Part shown: piece by piece, positions 19,830 to 30,576 of the stretch | How positions within the stretch are numbered: position 1 is the stretch's first letter | Layout: each line of letters begins with the position of its first letter | Origin: Kalaharituber pfeilii | Taxonomy: Eukaryota; Ascomycota; Pezizomycetes; Pezizales; Pezizaceae | NCBI GenBank assembly: GCA_015179045.1 | Contig: WHUZ01000081.1 | Coordinates: 1-64,000 of the forward strand | Reading direction: 5' to 3' | Length of the DNA: 64,000 nucleotides | The notes under the pieces: model-generated | Database searches by the model: none | The model's input: only the letters and a program-made list of their open reading frames with translations | What the model was told of the DNA's origin: nothing | Made by a program: the position numbers and the translations under genes

Positions 19830-20389
19830 TGTTACGGCTACGGTAAGACTTACCCGACTAGGGGAACACTTACCCTGAATTGTTACATAAGCCCAATGCT
19901 GATAGACCGGACTGATCACCCATTAGGCTTGGCAGTAGATTCATTTGTTTATCGAATAGGATAATGCTAAGGAAGTGTGTGTCAAACATTTATGGTAAGA
20001 CCTCCGGGTCTGCAATGCACTTGGCTTATTAAAGCTATATACACACATGCACTAGTACATATCATTATCTTGCGTCTGTACTATTTTTGCATGTTTCTGT
20101 TACGTGTGCCTATTACCACAGGTATTGGCATTGATAAGGAATTGCCACGTTGCCAGTCATTTATTCATTTGTTGACTAATCATATATGACTGCACTTAAG
20201 TCTATATAAGCGCCGGCTGGTGATAGCATAGTTAGAAGAATCAAGACACTAGCGGTATTCTAAGTTCTCTATAACTCTGAAACCTATCGTTTCCTTATTA
20301 CGCCCGTGAATCGCTCCGCTCCGCTACACGCCCCACGCCGAGTAGCTGCCCTTCCGGTCCGCCGTATATACGCCTCCGTAGCCGTAACA
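19830..20389 (+). repeat. Gypsy-2 5' LTR (560 bp)
   Basis: It starts TGTTACGGCTACGG and ends CCGTAGCCGTAACA, a perfect 14-bp terminal inverted repeat. A TATA-like tctatataagc lies near 20190, placing U3 on the left as expected for a plus-strand element. Its 5-bp neighbours (cttga and tctat) differ, so it is not a solo LTR. The gag start follows 83 bp later. Confidence 0.7.
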
Positions 20390-21507
20390 TCTATTTCCAG
20401 TGCACAGTGAAGCCGAGCCCCTCACGCCCGTAACATTATACTGCTCCTTCACATACCAGCCCCGCCTTACAATGTCAGCTCAGGAAGGCTCATCCGCCGC
20501 CCCCTCTTCCTCGAGGACCTCTCCCCAGAGATGTCGCCAACCTCCATGACGAGCAAGTGAATACACATCACCTGAGCCTGTGAGCATATAGACCTCCTGG
20601 CAGAAAGTGTTTCAAGGTAATGTATCCACCCCTCTCTCTCAGAGTCAATAAGAGCTGTCAGCCTTGATGGGCCAATTTGGCCAGCTACTAGCAAGTATGC
20701 GTGATCAAATGTTGCAGCAGCTAGGATTCTAGCCAGTACCGACTCCACAACCACAACGACAGCTAGCGCAGCCTTCTCGGCCTAACTCAGGTCCGGGGGG
20801 CTCTCCTAGAAGCTCTCCTGAAGGACCTCCTCCGCCGGGTGCTGATGGTGAAGGTACTCCTCCTCCTCGTGCCCCGCCTCACAGTCCTCGTCGAGTACGA
20901 GACCCTACGCCTCCTCGTTCTCCCCACAAGTCAATCACTGCCGTGGAGCCTTCCTCCTCCTCTGCCCTCTCGTTTCCCTATGAGTCAGTTAATGCCATAG
21001 GGCCTGCCTCCTCCTTTTGCGAAGATCCTCCCTCCAAATAAGTTTGGGGATGCAAAAGAGCTTGACAAACTTTCTCTTCCTAGTCCAGCGTTGGACTGGG
21101 AGTTCGCGAATTACTGACGACGACGAAACCTCTCGCTTGAAGGGCCCTGCCCTCACTTTTTCCATCAGAACCTCTCGACCTTATATGCCACGGCCCTCAC
21201 CCTGTTGCATACGACATTCCATAACTCCTCAGCCATTGCTAAGGCCGCTCGAAAGATTCAGACGCATGAGCAGTAGGGTAGGATGCAGGATTTCTTAACT
21301 AAAATCGACGAAGTACTAGTACAATGACGTGGCAAAGATCCCCGACCCCGTTCTCATTTTCTACATTTCTGCCAGCATTCAGAAGATGTCCGGAGCCTTC
21401 TAGCCAGTTACCCTGAGTATCGAAGCTACTGGAACCAATGGAAGGTTCCATTGCCGATGCCCTGGAAAAGCCTGAGAATAAGCACTTCACTCCAGTGTTC
21501 CCAACCG

Positions 21508-21712
21508 GCCAGGCCTGAAACAGCCCAGGCCGGCCAGGCCAAGATTCCAGATGGCCCAGGCCGGTCCAGGCCGGTCCAGGCCGCCCAGGCTGGTCCAGGC
21601 CGGTCCAGGCCGCCCAGGCTGGTCCAGACCGGTCCAGGCCGCCCAGGCTGGTCCAGGCCGGTCCAGGCCGCCCAGGCCGCCCAGGCCGTCCAGGCCATTC
21701 AGACCGTTCAAG
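21508..21712 (+). repeat. Subterminal tandem repeat of the hAT-type element, left side
   Basis: About 200 bp of 10-12 bp units built on ggtccaggcc and cgcccaggct. The mirrored array at 22296-22440 has the reverse-complement units (ggcctggaccggcc). Translations of this array are periodic on both strands and are not genes. Confidence 0.85.
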
Positions 21713-22219
21713 CAATTTCAGGGGCAGGAGGGCTGGTTACGAGGCTATTTCAGGGGCCACCTTCAGGTTACTTGGACACGGATTTAATATGAACCTCTCA
21801 ATATTTTCGGATAACTATCTAGACTTTTTTTTATTGAGCAGCGCTTTTCGCAGGTATTCAGGTAAGTAATTTTTTTTGGTATCGCTTGACTATATACTAA
21901 TTTCTTATTAGTATTGCAGGGAGACAGACATTCCAACCACCGGTACTGGCGATGATGATTCCTTTAGTATTCTAGTATTCTTCACTCTCCATAGTGCAAG
22001 TTCAAGTTTTGATCTTGCATCGACGATTCCCTGCAGTCCAATCTGATGCCGATATCGAGTCTTCTGGAATTTGGGGTACAAAAATCTGGTGCGACAAAGT
22101 TGGATTTGACACTATGGCATGGCTAATGGAAAGCGATACTGGTGGTGTAAAATCAGCAAGCAAAATCCTAAACATTAGAGAATGAGGTATACGTAGAATT
22201 TAGATTACGTTCTGTATAT

Positions 22220-22270
22220 ATTTTTTTTTTTTTTTTTAAATCACATAACCCCGCTTGTAGCACGTGGCCG
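22220..22270 (-). mobile_element. LINE-C 3' tail only, inside the hAT-type element
   Basis: Poly(T) followed by the reverse complement of the LINE-C terminus (aatcacataaccccgcttgt). A possible ctgtata duplication flanks it, with a few extra bases at the right end. Confidence 0.75.
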
Positions 22271-22295
22271 CTAGCTACTGTATAACTTAACTCAC

Positions 22296-22440
22296 ACTGC
22301 AGCCTGAATGGCCTGGACCGGCCTGCATGGCCTGAATGGCCTGGACCGGCCTGGGCGGCCTGGGCCGGCCTGAAACATTCAGGCCGCCTGGACCGGCGCG
22401 GGCGGGCCTCACGGCCGGCCTGAATGTTTCAGGCCGGCCC
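22296..22440 (-). repeat. Subterminal repeat of the hAT-type element, right side
   Basis: These are inverted counterparts of the left array, with units such as ggcctggaccggcc and ggcctgaatggcc, several of them self-complementary around GGCC. Confidence 0.8.
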
Positions 22441-24379
22441 GTTGGGAACACTGCTTCACTCCCTCCACCACCATGACAAACATCACCTCCTTCAGCAGCA
22501 ACTCTACGATACAGCCACTTCCACCTCCGAAGAACAAAAAGAACGATGATATACCTGAAGAACTGACTCAGGAGTGAAAGAAAGGCAACTGATCTGTCAA
22601 GTATGCTAAGAATGGGCACAAGATTACAACATGTTATGAAAGAAGTGGTGGGACCGTAGGGGATGGGAGAAGAAAGGGGAGAAACCCAAACCGAAGCCAA
22701 AGAAGAAAGACAAAGGGGAAGTAAAATGCCCTAGAGTCACGAATCCGCTCTCTCGACCTAGCCCAAAACAAGATGAAGACAGACTCTAGCCACCTCATAG
22801 GCCGTCGACGGATCTGAGAGGATCTCCAATCACTGAACTGTCTGACTTGGAGTAGATGGGAACCCTGCTCAGCGTGTAGGACTCCCTGTCACAGCGACCT
22901 CCTCAGTTGCGAGGTAAAATTCAAAACTGGGAAGACCGTTAGGGCTATTGTAGACTGTGCACCGATTGTTCCTTTGGCACTGGGTAAGGAGTTGAGATTG
23001 AGGCCACGAAGCAAGGCCTGTGATGATCAAGCAGGGTGATGATTTTTTGTGAATACATTGTTTTCGTTCTCTGGCGTTCTGGTCCCTGATTCTGTTTCTT
23101 CTGCTTTGGATTATGTGCATCCTATTAGCATTCCGGAAAAATCTAATAAGGTCTCTGATGATTTTGTTTCATCTTCTGTTTTGAACTCTTACTAAGGAAG
23201 AAAGGAATTTGTTTTCGATTTTGACACCAAAGTTATGGATATCGGCGAATGCATCATTAGTTTGTCCTGTTTAATGGCTTTTCGATTAATTGTGTTAATG
23301 GCGTTTTGAAGCATAGCATGTTTGATGTCCCTTACATTTGTATTGATTTGCCTTCTGTTTCTGTTCTTTCTGACAATGTTGACGCTTTTGAGGAGGGTGA
23401 TATTCTGTTACTTGACGCATGCGAGCACTACTCGCGAATACTCTGATATTTTCTCTGATAAACAGGCACGCCGTCTACCCCCTTACTGAAGTTGGGATTA
23501 TGAAATCCCTTTTTGAGAACCCAAATATGAAGCCTCCTCATGGTCCAGTTTACCTGGGAAGATGAGGCCCTTCAGAGGTATATCGATGAACACGTACCAA
23601 CAGGGAAGATACGAAGGTCAAGGTCGAAAGCAGCTGCACTGATTCTTTTCGGAAGAAAGATGGGTCCCTCCGACCATGCGTTAACTATGGGGCACTAAAC
23701 AAACTCACCATTTCGAACAAATACCCTTTGTCCTTAAGGTCGGAACTCCTCAAAGAAGACCCAAGGTGGTAAATTGTTTACCAAACTCGATCTCAAGAAC
23801 AGCTACAACCTCATGTGAATTAAGTCAGGCAACGAATGGAAAACAGCTGTCAAACACATCCGAAGGTCTATTTGAAGTACACAAGTACACAGTCATACCT
23901 TTTGGACTCATCAACATACCTGCCTCCTTCGAAGAGATAATGGATGAGATCCTCACTGGCATCGATAGAGTTGTTTGATACCTCGACGACATTTTAATCT
24001 ATGGAGGCAAAACCGAACGAGACCATCAAAGGATAGTGGACAAAGTGCTCGCTAAATTCAGCGAACATGGGCTCGCGGTCAACCTGGCCAAGTGCGAGTC
24101 CCATGTGCATGAAACCATGTTCCTTGGGCATCTAATTAATGGCCTCGAGATTAAGATGGATCCGGCCAAACTCTCTACCATTCGCGACTAGCCATAGCCG
24201 ATAAAGAAAGGTACAAGCCTCCTAGGCTTTGCCAACTACTACCGCCGATTCATTCTCAACTACTACTGCCGATTTACTTTAAATTATTCTACTATCACTC
24301 GACCGCTTACAGCCTTGACCGGAAACCTACCCTTTACATAGGGGGCAGAGCAGCAAGCTGCTTTTACAGAATGTGAAAA

Positions 24380-25150
24380 GGAGTACAGAGGAATAGGCTC
24401 AGAGATGTGTGTATTCGATTCTAATGATCAATCAAGAACGGGGCTTCCAGAGCCCATATATATACAAAAACTCTATAACACGAAGTTGCATACAAAACCA
24501 GTGAACAGAACAGCTAAGTATTTGGACTGCCTAATATGGAATACTCAGTCCGGAGTGTTTGGGCCATCACGGATGTTCGGAGTGCTTAGGCCATTGCGGA
24601 TGTTCGGAGTGCTTAGGCCATTGCGGATGTTCGGAGTGCTTAGGCCATCGCGGATGTTCGGAGTGCTTAGGCCATCGCGGATGTTCGGATGTTTTACACA
24701 CTCGGACTGTTTCGCTCGGACTGTTTCGCGTGTGTTCGGCTCATGGTTTCTAACACATTCAGGCCAGTCCAGGCCGACCAGGCCATTTACGTAAATTCAA
24801 GCGATTTTGGAATTTAACCCAGGTGAATTAGATTTCAATAATCCTGGATATTTCCACTATGACATCAGTAATTGACAGTTGCGCATCAGGTATCATCATC
24901 GAAGAATTTAGTCCAGTCTGTTGTATTATCTGGAAGGTCCATCATTTCTAAAATATTTCTTAGTATACATACTTGAATACAAAGTGTGATACATACTTGA
25001 CAAAAGTCGTAGACCGCTGCTGTTTAAAATTCTAGACATATGGGAGATTCTACTCATTGAAATACTCAAACAATCTGGTAAATGCTGACCTCAATTCACC
25101 TGGATAGCTGTGGAGTGATTCGTTTAATTGGCCTGAACCGGCCTGGCCTG
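24380..25150. other. Foreign segment replacing part of gypsy-2 RNase H
   Basis: This stretch contains a 27-bp minisatellite and, at its right part (24760-24790 and 25128-25155), GGCC-rich blocks resembling the ends of the hAT-type element (ccaacaggccaggcc read in reverse). It may be a decayed relative of that element. No gene is supported. Confidence 0.45.
24553..24688 (+). repeat. 27-bp minisatellite, about 4.5 copies
   Basis: The unit is ggatgttcggagtgcttagg followed by ccat(t/c)gc. Because 27 is a multiple of three, it translates as a nine-residue repeat. Confidence 0.9.
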
Positions 25151-25787
25151 TTGGATTCATTGATTGGGAATTAAATTCACTACCTTCACTGACCACCACG
25201 CACTAAAGTTCATCACCAAACAACGCCTCAACAGCTAGCAATCCAACTGGAGCCAGAAACTCTCCGAATTCGACTACATCATCAAATACATTCCGGGAAA
25301 GCCTAATGGCAAAGTGGACGCTCCCTCTCGAACTGGTGAAGTGGAAGACATATGGACTGATATCCCTGGGGTCAACTGTGACGAATGGGTAAGGAATGAT
25401 GACGGGTCCTATATGGTACCCGAACGATATTGACTGGAAGTATTACGACAATGACAATGCCGCGACAGTAACGTGGCTTGACACTGGGGTGTGCATCGAA
25501 TACAGGAACTCCTCTCTCAGAACTTTTACTGGCACGGCTGGAAAGACTAAGTGGCTGATTATGTCACCGGTTGTGCAGCCTAGTAACACCTCACTATGGA
25601 CTTTGTCATTGGATTGCCCGAGTGTCAGGGATTCAATGCTATCCTGATAGTAGTGGACCAACTCACCAAGATGTGACATCTATGCCCAACAATGGAAACT
25701 GCTACTGCCAAAGACCTCACCCAGCTATATCTCAACCATATATGGAAGCTCCATGGCCTACCACATTCAATCATATCAGACTGAGGC

Positions 25788-26041
25788 TGTTACGGTGTCT
25801 GCGATTGCAGCGAAGTGTAGGTGTAACTTAGGACAACGCTTGGAACTTGACCTTTGTATAGAGGCCGTGGAGGCCTCTATATATAGGCGTCCAGCGTGTC
25901 GGTTATTTGCATTATTCTATTTAACATTTGAGTGCTAACTAACAAGCTTCTCTCTCTTCACCATCATAACTATGAATGGCGTGATTATCATGCGTCATCT
26001 CTCATCGCTTATCATTGATACTCTGTTGGGTCACCCTGACA
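25788..26041 (-). repeat. Gypsy-3 3' LTR (254 bp)
   Basis: On the minus strand it runs from TGTCAGGG to CCGTAACA. A polypurine-like tract, aagaacgggggtaa, lies directly before it, and a TATATATAG box lies about 100 bp from its end. The left neighbour is gypsy-2 integrase. The lost 5' LTR prevents a duplication check. Confidence 0.6.
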
Positions 26042-26214
26042 TTACCCCCGTTCTTACGGCTGACGTCCTCGTCAGACCTTCATTTGAGATCTTCACTTCA
26101 TCCTTCTGTATGTCAGGGGCCTGTATCATCACCTTGCGCTACCGTTAAACCTCTCCATGGGTAAAAAAAAACCCTGTGGGAAAAAGCACTCCATGGGCGA
26201 GGAAGGTATAGGCT

Positions 26215-26620
26215 CAGTGTCTGTCACTTCTTCGATTCGTCGGCATGTGCTCTGTTCAGCTCATCGACTCGTCGGTATATGCTCAATTCAATTGTCAACT
26301 CTTCGATTTTCATCGGTATAGGCTCAATTCATCAGTCTTCGATTCGTCGGCATGTACTCAGTTCAGCTCTTCGACTCATCGGCATAGATTGTCAGTCTTC
26401 AATTCGTCGGTATGTGCTTACTTCAGCTCTTCGACTCATTGGCATAGGTTCACTCTTCGATTTGTCGGTATGTGCTTACTTTAGCTCTTCGACTCATCGG
26501 CATAGGCTCACTCTTCGATTTATCGGTATAAGCTCAATTCAATTCTTATACATCGGTATATGCACAATTCAACTCTTCGATACATCGGTATATGCTTAGT
26601 TCAATTGTCAACTCTTCGAT
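26215..26620 (-). repeat. Tandem repeats in the gypsy-3 3' non-coding region
   Basis: About a dozen degenerate copies of a roughly 30-bp motif (cttcgattcgtcggcatgtgct / cttcgactcatcggcatagg) overlap the last codons of the ORF and extend toward the LTR. Confidence 0.8.
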
Positions 26621-28898
26621 CCATTGGCTTTCTTGGGTGCTCATTATGAAATTTAATAATTTCCTGCAGTACTAAAGGAGCCTGTAAATCATCGAATGAT
26701 TCCCATGTGTCAGATTCTGCACCATAATCTTTCCAATGGACTCGGTACTTTACGCCCCCTTTGGTGCGTCTGCTATCAACAATACAATCCACCTCATATA
26801 GTGGTTCCTCTTCCTCATCATTATCTTCATTGTCACTTCTCGATGATGGATCAACCTGTGGTTGCACTCTATCTTTAAAAGGCTTCAGTAGTGAAGTGTG
26901 TATCACCTTGTGCAGGCGTAGCCTTTTAGGAATGTTTAGCTCATACGCATGCCGGCTGATTCGTCGAGTAATGGTGTATGGGCCAATATACTTGCTGGAT
27001 AAGGACTTGTTTCCAGTTTGTACTGTCAAATTGCGGCGATCCACCCATACTTGGTCTCCAACTTGAAATTGGCGAGATTTGTCAATGTGGAGTGCAGAGC
27101 GCTTATCGTTGATCTGCTTGAGGGTTTGGTGAATCTGGCTGTGTACTGCGGTCATACGTTCAATCCATTCTTCAGCAGCTGGGCTGGCATATATGTAATC
27201 ATCATTGACATGAATAGTACGTGGGTCAAACCCATACAGGCTGCGGAATGGGCTGTATCCATGTGTGGCGGTATTTGTAGAGTTGTATGCGAATTCGGCT
27301 AGTGGTAGCCATTGTACCCAACGTTTCTGACGATCATGGCAGTAGATTCTCAAGTATTGTTTGAGTGTTTGTATCGCTCTCTCACTCAAGCCATCTGTCT
27401 GTGGGTGATGTGCTGTTGACAGCCTCAGACCAATATGAAGTTTCGCATTTAGATCTCGCATAAATGCACTTGTGAATTGTGGGCCACGGTCTGAGGTAAC
27501 ATGCCTGGGTAAGCCATGAAGTCGCCAAATTTCACAAATGTAGGCATTTGCTACGTCCTCTGCTGTCCATGTCGTTTTAGCAGGTATATAGTGCTGCATC
27601 TTAGTAAAACGGTCTGTGATAACTAAGACAGCATTGAATCCTTCACTTTCAGGAAGTTCTCCTACAAAGTCCATAGCTATTTCTTCCCAAGGTAGAGTTC
27701 CTGTAGGCATTGGTACTAATTTCGTTTGGCGGGCATGTCTGTCTGCTTTAGCCTTTTGGCAATGATGGCAACCAGCAACATAGCGTGAGATATCCTCTTG
27801 CCATCCTTTCCATATAAAGTTGCGTGATACAAGCTCTTCAGTACGTCGTCGTCCCCAATGGCCCGCAACTCTGGAATCATGACACTGTTGTAGCACAGCA
27901 TGCTGACAATCAGTAGGTACAATAAGCAGTCCGCTTTCAATATCTTTGGGCCATGTTGTGACATCAATTCCTTCTAGATTTGGGTCTGGAACGTCTTCTT
28001 CTTCAGGGTCTGAAGCATCTTCTTCATTGGCTGGAGTATCTTTATTGGCTGGAGCATCTTCGTTGGCTGGAGCATCTTCGTTGGCTTGTGCAACTATAAG
28101 TTGGCCTTCTTTGAACATTGGTGCATTGGTTCCTGAAGGTTCGTTACCTTCTCGTCGTGTGATAGCATCTGGGCGTCCCATAGCTGATCCCGGTCGATAC
28201 TTGATAATGTAGTCAAATTCAGCGAGCTTTTCGGCCCATTCAGCCTGTCGCATGTTTAATCTTGGCTTGGTCTGAAAGTACTGTAGTCCTTGATGATCTG
28301 TATGTACTTCAAACTGCATTGTCAAACTAAGAAGCCATGTACGCCAGTGTAGTAAAGAGCTGACGATTGCCCATAACTCTTTATCATGTATAGGCCAGTT
28401 GCGTTGATGTTGCTTTAGTAACCGTGAGTGGCAGTCCACCAATTTCCACTGCCGGGCTTCAGCCTCATTTTCGTCTGTTGCTGGGTGTAATTGAGAGAAT
28501 ACTCCTGCAATAGCTTGATTTGATGCATCCGTTTCAATGAGTGTGCGTAGTGTTCTATCATACTGTGCAAGTATAGGAGCAGATTCAAATAGCTTTTTCA
28601 GTTCGTCAAATGCACTCTGTTGTTGTTCAGCCCAGGACCATGGTATATCCTTACAAGTCAACTCAACGAGTGGCTTGGTTCGTGCACTGTAATTCTTGAT
28701 GAATCGTCTGTAGAAGTTGGTGAATCCTAGAAAAGACTGTATTTCTTTCTTTCTTTGCGGTGCTTTCCAATCTTGAATCACTTTTACTTTCTTTGGATCA
28801 ATTTTGACTTCAGTACCATTGATGATATATCCTAGAAAGCAGGTTTCTTTGACGTGGAATTCGGATTTTGATAAATTGACTGCAAGATCGTGATCCAA
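26601..28898 (-). CDS. Chromovirus Pol fragment (RNase H, integrase, chromodomain), 765 codons open
   Basis: This polyprotein fragment makes and inserts retrotransposon DNA. Rough residue positions are: RT thumb 1-45, connection to 110, and RNase H about 115-250 with Asp124, Glu174, Asp201 and Asp244. An acidic Asn/Glu/Asp repeat spacer covers 272-307. The zinc finger has His340, His347, Cys377 and Cys380. The integrase core has Asp410, Asp470 and Glu506, a GPY motif sits at 639-641, and the chromodomain is about 700-750 (YEVDCIVDSRR, VHWKDYGAESDTWESF). All integrase and RNase H catalytic residues are present. The first Met is internal; the reading frame continues to about 28970, where the RT palm is lost. 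The chromodomain likely steered insertion to histone-marked chromatin. It is the best-preserved transposon ORF here but is cut off from gag and RT. Confidence 0.9.
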   Translation of the reverse strand: MDHDLAVNLSKSEFHVKETCFLGYIINGTEVKIDPKKVKVIQDWKAPQRKKEIQSFLGFTNFYRRFIKNYSARTKPLVELTCKDIPWSWAEQQQSAFDELKKLFESAPILAQYDRTLRTLIETDASNQAIAGVFSQLHPATDENEAEARQWKLVDCHSRLLKQHQRNWPIHDKELWAIVSSLLHWRTWLLSLTMQFEVHTDHQGLQYFQTKPRLNMRQAEWAEKLAEFDYIIKYRPGSAMGRPDAITRREGNEPSGTNAPMFKEGQLIVAQANEDAPANEDAPANKDTPANEEDASDPEEEDVPDPNLEGIDVTTWPKDIESGLLIVPTDCQHAVLQQCHDSRVAGHWGRRRTEELVSRNFIWKGWQEDISRYVAGCHHCQKAKADRHARQTKLVPMPTGTLPWEEIAMDFVGELPESEGFNAVLVITDRFTKMQHYIPAKTTWTAEDVANAYICEIWRLHGLPRHVTSDRGPQFTSAFMRDLNAKLHIGLRLSTAHHPQTDGLSERAIQTLKQYLRIYCHDRQKRWVQWLPLAEFAYNSTNTATHGYSPFRSLYGFDPRTIHVNDDYIYASPAAEEWIERMTAVHSQIHQTLKQINDKRSALHIDKSRQFQVGDQVWVDRRNLTVQTGNKSLSSKYIGPYTITRRISRHAYELNIPKRLRLHKVIHTSLLKPFKDRVQPQVDPSSRSDNEDNDEEEEPLYEVDCIVDSRRTKGGVKYRVHWKDYGAESDTWESFDDLQAPLVLQEIIKFHNEHPRKPMDRRVDN

Positions 28899-28970
28899 TA
28901 AGCATTGAAGAACCTTTTTGACTAGTACTTCATGCTCGGCTTCAGTTGCTCCTCCATAGATAAGGATATA

Positions 28971-29582
28971 AGAAGCACTATACGCAGGAGAATTGCTCCT
29001 CTTCCTTAGTACAAAAGAGATATCGGCTGCGACTGAGACATTCCCAACTATCTACAACGCGGTCCGATTGTTGAAACTGGATCGTCTACGACAATTTCTG
29101 CCGGTAAGGACCTCATATTTTCTTCTCAGGTTAGTGCCCCATAATATAGTGAAACGTATACTGACAATTACTAGATTTAGGTCGCCAGTACTACGTGATG
29201 CAGCCCTCACCAGGATTGCCGGAATGAAGGTTGTGGTAAACGAAGTTGAGATTCCCATTGTCACAGCACTCTTCGGGGTTCGAGAGGTCGAGAAATCGGC
29301 TTATCGGACCTCTTGGATTGTGGACACTGGCCCAGCTGATTCTAAGGAGGAGCTGATTAAAGAGGTTAAACAACTCCTTGGGGCGGCTGGACTGGGCATG
29401 CGGGTGAGTAAGATTTTGGTAGATAGGCTAGATGCCGGGAAGTGGTACCTAGTATTTAAGTTAGACTACATTTAAGTCAAAGGTAGCTTGGAGAGAGAAA
29501 AAACTAGAAATTGGTAGGAGTGAGAGATTGATCACTAAGGAAGGGAACAAATATTGTCTATCAAGAAAGTCTTATATTTGCG
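28971..29582 (+). mobile_element. LINE-A copy 2, internal ORF1 fragment
   Basis: It is about 80% similar by eye to 4595-5130 of LINE-A. It starts within ORF1 next to the gypsy-3 breakpoint and ends at a LINE-C poly(T). Confidence 0.8.
28993..29475 (+). pseudogene. LINE-A ORF1 central fragment
   Basis: This encodes the same conserved core as the ORF1 at 4660-5244: FRSPVLRDAALTRIAGMKVV, VNEVEIPIVTALFGV, ILVDRLDAGKWYLVF. A small duplication near 29458-29474 adds a stop just before the lysine-rich stretch and the zinc knuckle. The knuckle is cut off after its first Cys (KYCLS). The upstream N-terminus is missing. Confidence 0.75.
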
Positions 29583-29642
29583 ATTTTTTTTTTTTTTTTT
29601 TATATCACGTAACCCCGCTTGTAGCTGTTCGCCATGGCAGGG
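29583..29642 (-). mobile_element. LINE-C 3' tail only
   Basis: Eighteen T residues are followed by the reverse complement of the LINE-C terminus up to gccatggcaggg. No exact duplication is visible; the flanks cttatatttgcg and cttatttgcgg are similar. Confidence 0.75.
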
Positions 29643-29712
29643 CTTATTTGCGGATGACCTCGCCGTGATTGCGGGGTCGGCAGAGGACGGGCTGAAGCAC
29701 TGTGCCCACATT
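29641..29712 (+). pseudogene. LINE reverse transcriptase palm fragment
   Basis: A short tract reads GLFADDLAVIAGSAEDGLKH, the FADD form of the RT catalytic box of a Tad1-type LINE. It is isolated and has no flanking coding sequence. Confidence 0.6.
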
Positions 29713-30575
29713 AAAGGGCAGCACATGAGGCATTCACGGCTATCATATCCCTTGGGTGGTCGAGACATGCATGAATTCTGTGCCGGAAACCAACTGTTTC
29801 TGTCCCTGTCCATGCCGATCAGACCTATCAGATTGCAACCTCAGAGCTCACGCAGTCCATGATTTAGCATCTACGGAAATAGTACGTTGTGGGAATTCAC
29901 TGCATTATTGTTATGAATTATGTTAACTATATGAGTTCTAATTGTAAGCCCAATAACCAAAGTAGCAGTTATTCTATTACATACAGAGTGATATATTATG
30001 TGTGATACTGATATAGTGAGTTTGAGCTATTGAAGCAGAAGGTGAAGGACAGGAAAGATAATAGATTCCTAGAAATCTGCAAACAAGACACCCTGTATAC
30101 AAATTTCTGTATACAGTGGTAAGTGGCAATAGCTGCTGAGCTGTTATTGTCACGCGGCGGGGAGCTGGTGCTGCTAAGGGATACGGCCGGTTCAGGGTAA
30201 CAGTAGTTTTGCAAGCGCTGAATGACAGAGGCCTGACAAACTTGATAGGAGAGGCTTGATAGGAGAGGCTCGCAGTAGCGGTTCAGCAGTTCTAGTTCAG
30301 CGGCGATGGCAGGCTATGGTGAAAAGGTAGAGAAGACCAAGTACTGAATTAGATCTAGGGATTGACAAGAATAACAAGAACATATGGACTGCGAGGAACC
30401 ATGTGAGTCTATTAAGAAGACAAGACAACAGACAAGGAGAGAAGGAACTATTTACATGAGGGCAAGATAGAGCCTATATATACATGATAGGTTCATTACC
30501 TAAGAAACATAATACAGAGGTAGAAGCAGCGACGAGGGCAGTAGTAAGAACGGAGTGGTGAAGGCAGAGTTTTCA
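29713..30575. other. No recognised gene
   Basis: Moderately AT-rich sequence with a short direct repeat (ttgataggagaggc, about 30240-30270). Nothing else can be supported. Confidence 0.5.
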
Positions 30576-30576
30576 T

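Larger units (their letters stand above)
21493..22453. mobile_element. Non-autonomous hAT-type element with subterminal repeats
   Basis: The left end CAGTGTTCCCAACCGGCC and the right end (reverse complement CAGTGTTCCCAACGGGCC) are imperfect terminal inverted repeats. The exact 8-bp duplication cttcactc at 21485-21492 and 22454-22461 is the hAT hallmark. GC-rich ggtccaggccg-type repeats line both ends. The 500-bp core has no transposase I recognise. A short LINE-C tail lies inside it. Removal rejoins the gypsy-2 gag-like frame. Confidence 0.85.
20472..23430 (+). pseudogene. Gypsy-2 gag-like and spacer region
   Basis: After ATG at 20472 (MSAQEGSSAAPSS) only broken pieces remain. A Pro/Ser-rich N-terminus and a helical tract around 21180-21300 resembling capsid (ALTLLHTTFHNSSAIAKAARK) are followed by ALEKPENKHFTP, which is split by the hAT element at 21493 and resumes at 22462. 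A later tract (VKFKTGKTVRAIVDCAPIV, about 22910) is in the place of the protease. Stops occur in every frame. Assignment as gag rests on position between LTR and pol. Confidence 0.5.
19830..25787 (+). mobile_element. Gypsy-2: degenerate Ty3/gypsy element, plus strand
   Basis: The order is 5' LTR (19830-20389), gag-like region (20472 on), pol fragments from 23440 to 25787. It carries a hAT element (21493-22453) and a replaced stretch at about 24380-25150. It is cut at 25787 by the gypsy-3 LTR, within the integrase block SIISD. Confidence 0.75.
23440..25787 (+). pseudogene. Gypsy-2 pol: RT, RNase H, integrase remnants
   Basis: Successive blocks in changing frames give the order of a Ty3/gypsy pol. 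These are FSDIFSDKQARRLPPY near 23445, [19 protein letters not shown] near 23650, the catalytic YLDDILIYGG near 23980 and FLGHLINGLEIKMDPAKL near 24120. RNase H pieces TDHHALKFITK and LSEFDYIIKYIPGKPNG lie at 25190-25310, and the integrase core LPECQGFNAILIVVDQLTKM with LWKLHGLPHSIISD lies at 25610-25787. The RNase H N-terminal half is replaced by unrelated sequence at 24380-25150. Confidence 0.75.
25788..28970 (-). mobile_element. Gypsy-3: Ty3/gypsy chromovirus, minus strand, 5' part missing
   Basis: From right to left it has the end of the RT domain, RNase H, integrase, chromodomain, a 3' region with tandem repeats, a polypurine tract and an LTR. The element is cut at about 28970, just at the RT catalytic box (ILIYGGATEAEHEVLVKKVL remains). 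Beyond that a LINE-A fragment begins. Gag, protease and most of RT are gone. Confidence 0.85.

Noticed and set aside
21299..21792. Trp/Gly/Pro repeat proteins on both strands
   Set aside because: They are translations of the hAT-type subterminal repeat array; codon-scale periodicity is incidental.
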